From: Kalaharituber pfeilii
Taxonomy: Eukaryota > Ascomycota > Pezizomycetes > Pezizales > Pezizaceae
NCBI GenBank assembly: GCA_015179045.1
Contig: WHUZ01000284.1
Span: forward strand, 1 to 15,143
DNA length: 15,143 nt
Direction: 5' to 3'
Of this stretch, positions 1 to 6,386 are shown one piece after another. The notes beneath the pieces were generated by a model, which worked only from the letters and a program-made list of their open reading frames with translations, was not told where the DNA came from and did no database searches. Position 1 is the stretch's first letter; every line of letters begins with the position of its first letter. The translations under genes and the position numbers were made by a program.

Positions 1-690
1 GGGTCGGTGGCGACAGGTTCAAGCAAGGAGGTGTGAAACACAGGATGGACCTTCATTGAGGGGGGAGTTCGAGCTTAAACGCATGGGAGGAAATCTCTCT
101 TGGATCTTGAACCTTCCCAATCTCTTATAGTCAAGCTTTCCAGAGGGTCGCGTGGTACGCAGGTTTCGTCGAAGTAGCCAGACCTCATCACCGACGTCAT
201 ACTTGGGTGCGGGTAGGCGATGCGGTCAGAGTTTTCAGCCTGTACAGCTTGTGCCCACTTGATTTCAGTTCGCAGGTACTCCTCGAGGGCCTGTAGGCGG
301 TCAGCATACTCCTGAAGGACCGGAAGGCTGGGTAACTTGGCGTTGGGCTTGGGAGCAGGGTGTAGCGCGGATGGTAACCATAATTGGCGAAGAAGGGGGT
401 TACTCCGTGGTTGAGGACAGGGTATTGTTGTATGCGAATTCGGCCAAGGTGAGAAGGTCAGCCCAGTTGTCCTGTTGGTAGTTGCAGTATCCCCGCAGGT
501 ACTGTTCCAGGATCGCGTTGACTCGCTCGGTTTGTCCATCGGTCTGGGGTGGAAGCTGGTTGAGAGTTTCTGTTGGATTCCGAGAAGTTCGCAGAGGGTT
601 CTGGAGAATTCGGAGGTGAACTGGGTACCCTATCGGAGACAATGGATTCTGGCAAGCCATGTAGTCTGAACACGTGATCGAAAAAGAGCT
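1..690 (-). pseudogene. E1 integrase C-terminal half, multiply frameshifted
   Basis: Integrase similarity continues here but is spread over all three minus frames. HGLPESIVSDR, with the second catalytic Asp, is in one frame (about 680-630), GTQFTSEF in the next (about 628-550), QTDGQTERVN with the catalytic Glu in the pol frame, then NYGYHPR, PSLPVLQEYADRLQ, DVGDEVWLLRRN and SMKVHPVFH each after a further change. These are the chromovirus integrase core and GPY/F-type C-terminal region. I count about eight changes, near 683, 629, 547, 405, 360, 206, 90 and 63, each fitting loss of one base, mostly in short homopolymers. The coding sequence runs off the left edge, where a chromodomain would be expected. 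This is either true decay or poor base calling. Confidence 0.8.
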
Positions 691-3549
691 GGCGGTATCC
701 TTGGAGTTGGTATCGGACCGGGTAGCGAGGTAATGCGCCATTTTCGTGAGGCGGTCCACCACAACTAAGATCGCATCCTTACCATTAGACTCAGGTAGTC
801 CGGTGATGAAGTCCATGGACAGGGAATTCCACCTTCGTTGAGGTACTTCTAAGGGTTTCAGGAGTCCGTAGGGTGCATGGCGAACAGGTTTGATACGGGA
901 GCAGGTGTCGCAGTTCCGGATGTAGCGGGCTATGGTTGTACGCATGCCAGGCCAGTAGTAGTTTCGGGACAAAATCTCGTATGTCGAAGCTTGCCCTGGG
1001 TGTCCTGCTGCGGGGTGGTCGTGACAGGTACGAATAATCTTGGTTCGTAGTTCGAGGTTGTCAGGGATGTATACCAGTCCGTAGATGTATAAGACACCGT
1101 CCTTGAAGTCGCATTCTCCCAGAGGGACCTTAGGATGTCGTTTTTCTCCTTTTTCTAGTGCCTTCCGTATGTCCTGGGCGAAGGAGTCGGTTTGGGTCAG
1201 GGTCTGGATCACGGCTTCATGACTAATTACCATAGCGTTCAAGGAGAGGGAGGAGAATTTTTCGCCTGGGATGACTTCTTGTATTGGCCTAGCACGATTA
1301 TCCCCTTCCTTAGGGAGATCTCCAGATCGTCTTGTGAGTGCATCAGCCTTCCCATTCTTATCTCCGGGCCGGAAGGTAATCCTAAAGTCGTATTGGGCGA
1401 GCTCTCCTGCCCATCGGGCTTGGCGACGGTTTAACAGGGTCTTGGACTTAAACGTCTCTAGGTTATGGTGGTCGGTAATGATGGTGAATGGCTGCGGTAG
1501 TGCATGGAGGTATATGTGCCACTCGTTGACTGCTTGTACGATGGCCAATAGTTCCTTATCTCCAATTCCGTAGTTGCTCTCTGCTGGTGACATTTTCTTA
1601 CTCATAAAGGCAACTGGGTGCAGTACCATTTTGCCGTTCTCGGGGAATTTTTGTGACAGGATTCCGGATGTGGTATGGTCGGAGGCATCGGTTTCCAGGA
1701 TTGTTTCTAGTTCAGGTTCAAAGTGCCGTAATATGGGTGCGGAGGTGAAGGCTTCCTTCAGTTTCTCGAATACCTGGCTACATTCTTCATTCCACTTGAA
1801 CTCGGTTCCTTTTCTCAGCAGGTTGAAGAAGGGTTGGCAAATTGCTGAGTACTGGTGAATAAACCTTCGGTAGAAGTTCGCGAACCCTAGGAAGCATTGA
1901 AGGTCTTTGGTAGAGTTGGGTGTTTCCCATTCAGTGATGGCTGAAACCTTCGCGGGGTCCATTCTGATACCTTGTTCGGAGATGATAAATCCTAGAAAAC
2001 ACGTTTCTGTGACAGAGAATTCGCACTTTTCCGGTTTAACAAAGAGTCCGGCTTCCTGGAGTTTGGCTAGCACTTTCCGTACCTGGTTCCTATGCTCACT
2101 CTTGTTCTTGGAGTATATCAGGATGTCGTCGAGGTATACACAGCAAAAAACGTCGAGGTATTCCCTCAAGGTGTCATTCACGAATCGTTGACATGTTGCT
2201 GGGGCGTTAGTGAGTCCAAAGGGCATGACGAGGAATTCAAACAGTCCATACCGAGTGCGGAAAGCCGTTTTCCACTCATCGCCTTCCTTGATCCGAATGA
2301 GGTTGAAGGCAGAGCGAAGGTCCAGTCGGGTAAAGATTCGTGCTCCTCTGACCTGGTTCAGGGTCTCTTCAATTCTGGGCAATGGGTACCGATCTTTCTT
2401 GGTGATGTCGTTCAAGGCTCGGTAGTCGACGCATAGGCGGAGCGATCCATCCTTCTTCTTGACAAACAAGATGGGTGAGGCGGCGGAGGAAGAGGACGGT
2501 CGAATAAAGGATTTGGCCAGGTTTTCGTCTAGCCAGCGACGGACCTCCTGTAATTCTGAGTCTGACATAGAGTACATCCGTCCAAATGGTGGCTTAGTCC
2601 CCTCCTCCAGGGGTATCTCGTGGTCTACGTACCGGTGGGGTGGAAGTGTGTCCGCTCCCTTCTTGCTGAAGAGGGGTAGGAAGTCGTGGTATTCGGAGGG
2701 CACCAGTTCGCTGGCGGGTTTGTTGCTAGGTTCGATTACTGGAGCTGCGGCGATGACACTAATCTGACTACCGGGTTGTGATGAGGCTATCTTAAAGGCG
2801 GCGCGGGATACCATGGCGATTCTGTGTTGTGTTGTCTGCATAGGGGGGGTCTTTTGCCTGGTAGGTAAGCAGTGGGCTTGACAGTAACCGGAAGCCAATA
2901 GGATAGTGTTCTTTTCCCAATCGATGACGGGGTTATGCCGCCGTAGCCAGGTTCTGCCCAAGATCATGTTCCATCCTCCCAGCTTGGTTACCTGGAAGGT
3001 GAGTTCTTCTTCATGTTGGTCTATGGCTAGCTTCAGAGTGCAGGTATGTGTGATATCTCCGGCGATAGAGGCTCGTCCATCTACCACCGTTAGCTTCTCG
3101 GGTCTAGGTTTCAGGGTCATAGGCAGGTTCAGGGTTATAGCAAGGTCTCGGTCAATAAACTGGGAGGTAGCTCCCGAGTCTATCATACAGGTAGATTTGA
3201 TAGAATCGTTAACAACGCAGGACAGAATCAAAGGGTCTTCTCCTCCTAGGTCTCCGGAAATAGAAATAGACGAAATGAAATGACGAAAGCGATTCCTCTT
3301 GTTCCTCCTTTTCCTAGCCTTCCTTGAGATTCCCAATTCCTTATTACCAGTTCCTTCCATCAGTACTTCCTCCAAAAGACAAAAACGATTAACAGAACAC
3401 AAAGTAGAAGCAGGGGACAAGGCGGAGACAGAGCACGAAGCAGGAGCGGAGGCAGAAGCAGAAACAACGGCAGAAGCAGAAACAAAAGCAGAGGCAGAAA
3501 CAACGGCAGAAGCAGGGACAGGTTCAGGGTAGATGGCACCAGGTAGCAT
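400..3549 (-). CDS. pol: E1 Pol polyprotein: protease, RT, RNase H, integrase
   Basis: The 1049-residue frame (ATG at 3549) is probably made as a Gag-Pol fusion through the -1 shift, since the frame is open back to 3603 and the ATG lies in a predicted hairpin loop. An Ala/Ser/Val-rich linker (11-50) precedes the aspartic protease with D124-S-G-A. RT follows, with LDLRSAF (D410) and the YLDD box (472-475). RNase H has D621, E666, D693 and D736. The integrase zinc finger is H845-X4-H850...C880-X2-C883 and the catalytic core starts at D913. After about residue 954 the frame leaves the integrase sequence, rejoins at QTDGQTERVN (1002-1011) and stops at 400. Everything up to that point is uninterrupted. 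Confidence 0.9.
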   Translation of the reverse strand: MLPGAIYPEPVPASAVVSASAFVSASAVVSASASAPASCSVSALSPASTLCSVNRFCLLEEVLMEGTGNKELGISRKARKRRNKRNRFRHFISSISISGDLGGEDPLILSCVVNDSIKSTCMIDSGATSQFIDRDLAITLNLPMTLKPRPEKLTVVDGRASIAGDITHTCTLKLAIDQHEEELTFQVTKLGGWNMILGRTWLRRHNPVIDWEKNTILLASGYCQAHCLPTRQKTPPMQTTQHRIAMVSRAAFKIASSQPGSQISVIAAAPVIEPSNKPASELVPSEYHDFLPLFSKKGADTLPPHRYVDHEIPLEEGTKPPFGRMYSMSDSELQEVRRWLDENLAKSFIRPSSSSAASPILFVKKKDGSLRLCVDYRALNDITKKDRYPLPRIEETLNQVRGARIFTRLDLRSAFNLIRIKEGDEWKTAFRTRYGLFEFLVMPFGLTNAPATCQRFVNDTLREYLDVFCCVYLDDILIYSKNKSEHRNQVRKVLAKLQEAGLFVKPEKCEFSVTETCFLGFIISEQGIRMDPAKVSAITEWETPNSTKDLQCFLGFANFYRRFIHQYSAICQPFFNLLRKGTEFKWNEECSQVFEKLKEAFTSAPILRHFEPELETILETDASDHTTSGILSQKFPENGKMVLHPVAFMSKKMSPAESNYGIGDKELLAIVQAVNEWHIYLHALPQPFTIITDHHNLETFKSKTLLNRRQARWAGELAQYDFRITFRPGDKNGKADALTRRSGDLPKEGDNRARPIQEVIPGEKFSSLSLNAMVISHEAVIQTLTQTDSFAQDIRKALEKGEKRHPKVPLGECDFKDGVLYIYGLVYIPDNLELRTKIIRTCHDHPAAGHPGQASTYEILSRNYYWPGMRTTIARYIRNCDTCSRIKPVRHAPYGLLKPLEVPQRRWNSLSMDFITGLPESNGKDAILVVVDRLTKMAHYLATRSDTNSKDTASSFSITCSDYMACQNPLSPIGYPVHLRILQNPLRTSRNPTETLNQLPPQTDGQTERVNAILEQYLRGYCNYQQDNWADLLTLAEFAYNNTLSSTTE
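3436..3516. repeat. GCAGAA-type hexamer repeat coding the Pol linker
   Basis: Imperfect GCAGAA/GGCAGAA repeats read on the minus strand as alternating Ser-Ala-Val (VSASAVVSAS-like) between the frameshift site and the protease. The unit is a multiple of three, so copy-number change would keep the pol frame. It is likely a flexible spacer. Confidence 0.7.
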
Positions 3550-3600
3550 CCTGGCACTCTTCAGACGGCCATCATGTGCTGAAGAGGGTACTAGTTTTTT
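3532..3600 (-). promoter_or_regulatory. -1 programmed ribosomal frameshift signal, E1 gag/pol
   Basis: The gag frame reads CCA AAA AAC TAG. A AAA AAC (3600-3594) is a canonical X_XXY_YYZ heptamer placed in the gag frame, and the -1 frame from it is exactly the pol frame, open until the pol domains. A 7-nt spacer (3593-3587) leads to a perfect 8-bp stem, CTCTTCAG (3586-3579) with CTGAAGAG (3564-3557). The 14-nt loop contains GATGGC (3573-3568), complementary to GCCATC at 3537-3532, so an H-type pseudoknot is possible, with a small CCAGG/CCTGG hairpin (3554-3550/3543-3539) between. The same three-part layout is established for retroviral and PEG10 frameshifting. Confidence 0.85.
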
Positions 3601-4796
3601 GGCTCAGGGGTGACGTAGAAGGGGGTAGCGTTGGCAGGGGGACCAGGGATTTCAGTGTTGGCGGTTCTAATCATTTGGGTTCTTCCTCGAAGAGGGCAAT
3701 TGGTGGCCCAATGCCCCGGTTGTCCGCAGTACATGCACAAATTATTTTCCCGGCGCCTCTTTTTTTCTTCATCTGAGAGGGGTCCTCGCCTCCGGCTGAT
3801 TTGGGTTTGAGTTGCTGAGAGGTCCATTGGGACAGTTCCTCCGGGGGCCTGTGAAGGGTGAGGGGCAGTGGGTTTGGTGATAGAGGCGGGGGTGGAGGCG
3901 TGTAAGGCTCTGTCCTTGTTATCGATACCTATACACAGCCTGACAAAAGCGTCGAAGTCGGTCGGCTCGTTGAGGACGCTGATGAGGTGGTTCTTGACCT
4001 GGAACCGGAGCCCATTTCGGAAAAAGTCGATTTTTGTTTGGTCATCGTATCCAAGAGTCGCGGCCAGGGGGGCAAATTTCGCATGGTAGGTGGAACAATT
4101 GTCGTTGCCTTGCTTAAGGGCTTTTAGTTTCCTTTCGGCGGTCGTTCTGGCGTCAGGATCATCGAAGGCGGCTCTCAAAGCGGCGACAAAGGCAGCATAG
4201 TCTGTGAAGGTGACTTGTCCTGTACTTTCATTGAAGTGGGGTTGGAACCATTGCCTGGCGTTTCCGGACAGGTAGGAGGCGGCGTAGGAGAGTTTCTTGG
4301 TGTCACTGTCATAGCGGGATGGGTCGGCGTTGAAGACGAGGTGTAACTGAGTGACAAACTCCTTAAACCTCTCTCTGGTTCCATCAAATGGGGCTGGGTC
4401 TGCAACTTTCGGGGCCTTGGAACTTTCCGTTACTTGGGTACTTCCCTGAGTTACGGTTTGTGCTGAGATGGCATTGAGTCGTTGCTGGACGCCGTAACGG
4501 AAGCCTTGGTAATAGTACTTCCACAGGGTTTCGGCCACCTTAGTGGTGCCGTGCTCAGGTATATTGAAGTTTGCTGCAACTCCTTGGATTGCTGAAATCA
4601 CTCCACTACCGTGAGCTGAGTAGATGTAGGTTACAAACTCTCCAGGAGTGCCAACGGGAATAGTCGGGGAGTCGTCAGGGACCAGGGGAGTGGTAGTGAT
4701 GGTGGTGCACAGGGCTCTCCAGGCAGTCGCGATTTGTGCTGCTGTGTCGGGGGGGTTACCGGTTGAGTTGCTGGCGATTCCTGGGGTTCCAGACAT
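3591..4796 (-). CDS. gag: E1 Gag polyprotein (capsid and nucleocapsid)
   Basis: This intact 401-residue frame encodes the structural protein of the virus-like particle. Residues about 135-300 form the capsid-like Gag domain, with the typical WF segment in GNARQWFQPHF (178-188) and the stretch YHAKFAPLAATLGY (237-250). A basic segment (335-350) precedes one CCHC zinc knuckle, C354-X2-C357-X4-H362-X4-C367, for RNA binding. The knuckle, CMYCGQPGHWATNC, resembles those of sushi-type elements. The start at 4796 gives a 31-nt leader after the LTR. The frame ends PEPKN-TAG, the stop lying directly after a slippery AAAAAAC, so a fraction of ribosomes should shift into pol. No internal stop or frameshift is seen, in contrast to the E2 and E3 gags. 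Confidence 0.93.
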   Translation of the reverse strand: MSGTPGIASNSTGNPPDTAAQIATAWRALCTTITTTPLVPDDSPTIPVGTPGEFVTYIYSAHGSGVISAIQGVAANFNIPEHGTTKVAETLWKYYYQGFRYGVQQRLNAISAQTVTQGSTQVTESSKAPKVADPAPFDGTRERFKEFVTQLHLVFNADPSRYDSDTKKLSYAASYLSGNARQWFQPHFNESTGQVTFTDYAAFVAALRAAFDDPDARTTAERKLKALKQGNDNCSTYHAKFAPLAATLGYDDQTKIDFFRNGLRFQVKNHLISVLNEPTDFDAFVRLCIGIDNKDRALHASTPASITKPTAPHPSQAPGGTVPMDLSATQTQISRRRGPLSDEEKKRRRENNLCMYCGQPGHWATNCPLRGRTQMIRTANTEIPGPPANATPFYVTPEPKN

Positions 4797-4816
4797 AGCG
4801 GCGACCGATTGGTGCG

Positions 4817-4825
4817 ACGTAACAA
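4817..4825 (-). other. Putative self-priming primer-binding site of E1
   Basis: Two bases after the inferred LTR end, the minus strand reads TTGTTACGT. Its exact complement ACGTAACAA occurs on the same strand at 4987-4979, inside the LTR just downstream of the TATA-like box, where the transcript would begin. Elements of the Tf1/sushi group prime reverse transcription by folding the RNA 5' end back onto such a site (established for Tf1). No standard TGG-initiated tRNA primer site follows the LTR. The role is inferred. Confidence 0.5.
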
Positions 4826-5020
4826 AGTGTAAAGAATGGGTCAGGGTCGGGGTCGAGATACAGGGTAGGCAGCGAGTGCCAGGGAGGCAGCGGGGTTCAC
4901 GGTGGGTAGAGACAGTCGGCGCTATATGATGTAGAGAGATGTATGCAGAGTTACGTACAGCCTGAGGGTGGATACAAGTTGTTACGTGAGGAGCAGAGAG
5001 GGACGTGGGGATGAGCCTCC

Positions 5021-5026
5021 TTTATG
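5021..5026 (-). promoter_or_regulatory. TATA-like box of E1 LTR
   Basis: The minus strand reads CCATAAAGG here. It lies about 35 nt upstream of the segment at 4987-4979 that is complementary to the putative primer site, a usual distance for RNA polymerase II initiation. It is a weak match to TATAAA, so the call rests on position. Confidence 0.4.
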
Positions 5027-5029
5027 GAG

Positions 5030-5129
5030 AGCCCAGGAATCTTGGCAGAAGAACATTCTAGATACAGGAGAATCAAACGAGCCCAGAAACTTGGCAGAAG
5101 AACAAACTAGCGCGGGAGAAACTTCGAGC
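5030..5129. repeat. 50-bp imperfect direct repeat in E1 LTR
   Basis: The segment beginning AGCCCAGGAATCTTGGCAGA at 5030 recurs from 5080 as AGCCCAGAAACTTGGCAGA, both continuing AGAACA. Similarity fades in the second half of the unit. It sits just upstream of the TATA-like box of the E1 LTR. Confidence 0.7.
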
Positions 5130-5170
5130 TAATGCAGGAGAACATTCTGGACGAATCATGGATGCAAGAG

Positions 5171-5446
5171 AATATGCAGGAACATACGGGCAGCGACCGG
5201 GATGCAAGCGGCTGCTGTGCGTAAGGACTCGGGGCGGGCGGCGAGGGTCGGAGCTTTCAGGTACTGCCACTACGCGGCGGCTCGGCAGGAGTTCGGGCTG
5301 TGGCAGGGAATATGCAGGAACATACGGGCAGCGACCGGGATGCAAGCGGCTGCTGTGCGTAAGGACTCAGGGCGGGCGGCGAGGGTCGGAGCTTTCAGGT
5401 ACTGCCGCTACGCGGCGGCTCGGCAGGAGTTCGGGCTGTGGCAGGG
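5171..5446. repeat. 138-bp tandem duplication in E1 LTR U3
   Basis: Two head-to-tail copies, 5171-5308 and 5309-5446, differ at only two positions (G/A near 5231 versus 5369, and A/G in the TGCC-CTAC segment). Such high identity points to a recent duplication. In LTR elements, direct repeats upstream of the promoter often act as enhancers; that role is inference here. The period is a multiple of three, so open frames run through it by chance. Confidence 0.95.
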
Positions 5447-5519
5447 TCTCGGGGCCTCGGGTCTCGCGTGTCACGTGCGGGAGGAGTATTTCGGCCGTGG
5501 TGGAGGTTGGTTCGTTACA

Positions 5520-6386
5520 CTTTCCTTCTTTTAACATCTGTTCGATATATTCTTTAAGGATTTCCTATTCCTTCTCACTTAATCAGTAAATAGGTCCCCA
5601 TGGAGGTTGTTGTCCTTCTTGTAGAGGTATGCGATGGTCGTATGATCGGTGCGGAGGTAGTTTTGCTGCGGTCTCGGGGTCGAAAACCTTCGGGAATTTC
5701 TTCTTCCATGCTGCTAGGTCAAAGGTCACCTGCTTGCCAGCTTCTGTTTGGTAGATGCATACTTGGGGTGTTTTTCGTCCCACGATACGCATATATCCAC
5801 CAAAAAACACTTGCCCTGCTTGCCATTCTTCAGTTGTGTAAAGTTCCTCCGCTTCACAAAGTTCAAAGCGCCTAGCCTTGATGTATTCCGAGCATTTGGT
5901 ATGATTTAGTTCAACATAGTCCAAGTCCCAATCAATGTATGGCTAGTGACTAGCCATCCACGTTATTGACAAGAGTACATCATAGTCTTTTCCTCTATTA
6001 CCCATGTCGAAGTCGATGAGTTCTTTATGAACTTTGCCGGTATCATCGATAAGAGTCATTTGGAGCTTTGGGGTATACTCTGTCCCAGTGTTTAGTAAGG
6101 GCACACCTCCGGCTCCTCTGAACTTGATAGGGAATTTTCTTTTGATGCGTGGGATTGGTACTTTGTTAGAGAGCATTGAGGTTTCTGCTCCTGGGTCGAT
6201 ACATACTCTAATCATTACTGATTTTGGGATACCGTTTTCCTTCCATTTTAGCTCGGCTTTACGAATGATTGATTTCTTTGCTGGAGGTCCTTTGAGGATT
6301 GGAGGAGGAGTGAGGTCAACTGGAGGAGGAGGAAGGGCAGACACTTCGTTAGCTAAGATCTGCCTTTCTAGTTTTCCGACTCGGAT
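5520..6386 (-). pseudogene. E2 pol fragment: protease and start of RT
   Basis: One frame runs from about 6386. It opens with VGKLERQILANEV, has a proline-rich stretch and then an aspartic-protease region with VCIDPGAETSML near 6200. The active-site D-S/T-G is D-P-G here, a change that would be expected to harm catalysis unless it is a lineage trait. A TAG at 5943-5945 follows TWMASH. The frame then continues through YVELN to the RT entry LPPHRSYDHRIPL...PPWGPIY, which aligns with PPFGRMY of E1. Past a TGA (5583-5585) and a further TAG the RT codons go on as LSEKE and MLKEGK up to 5520, where the E1 LTR cuts in. Both late stops could come from CGA or CAG by one C-to-T change, but the ancestral codons are unknown. 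Confidence 0.8.
6336..6377 (-). promoter_or_regulatory. E2 gag/pol junction resembling a -1 frameshift site
   Basis: The gag frame ends GAA AAC TAG and the protease frame is exactly -1 relative to it. The heptamer is G GAA AAC (6377-6371), which breaks the X_XXY rule at its third position; one substitution to G would give GGGAAAC, a canonical site. A 6-nt spacer is followed by a perfect 6-bp stem GGCAGA (6364-6359) with TCTGCC (6341-6336) around a 17-nt loop. The layout mirrors E1, so it is probably a mutated frameshift signal. Confidence 0.55.

Larger units (their letters stand above)
1..5519 (-). mobile_element. E1: Ty3/Gypsy LTR retrotransposon, Tf1/sushi-like, 3' end off window
   Basis: This element reads on the minus strand in the order 5' LTR, short leader, gag, -1 frameshift site, pol (protease, RT, RNase H, integrase). 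RT and RNase H before integrase is the Ty3/Gypsy order. The sushi-like zinc knuckle, the -1 gag-pol shift and the apparent self-priming site point to the Tf1/sushi group of chromoviruses, although the chromodomain and 3' LTR would lie beyond the left edge. The 5' boundary at 5519/5520 is supported because TGTAACG starts exactly where RT codons of the older element E2 break off. The expected 5-bp target duplication on this side is GAAAG (minus strand; CTTTC at 5520-5524 on the plus strand). Confidence 0.9.
4828..5519 (-). repeat. 5' LTR of E1 (about 692 bp)
   Basis: On the minus strand the LTR starts TGTAACGAACC at 5519 and is taken to end TTTACA at 4828, giving TG...CA ends with a 5-bp inverted repeat (TGTAA/TTACA). 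The 5' end is firm because it interrupts E2 RT codons. The 3' end is inferred from the short leader and the putative primer site; no second LTR copy is in the window to confirm it. U3 is GC-rich and contains a 138-bp tandem duplication and a 50-bp imperfect duplication. A TATA-like CATAAA lies at 5021-5026. Confidence 0.75.

Noticed and set aside
3360..3557. Leu-rich 65-residue minus-strand frame resembling a membrane protein
   Set aside because: It is another frame of the GCAGAA-type linker repeat inside pol.
5520..5535. Purine tract AAAAGAAGGAAAG just before TGTAACG, looking like a polypurine tract and a 3' LTR of E2
   Set aside because: It reads as RT codons in the E2 frame (end of MLKEGK), and E2 lacks the rest of pol. 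The LTR is followed within 31 nt by the E1 gag ATG, so it is the 5' LTR of E1.
5158..5589. 143-residue plus-strand frame in the E1 LTR
   Set aside because: Antisense to the element and built from the 138-bp duplication, whose length is a multiple of three.
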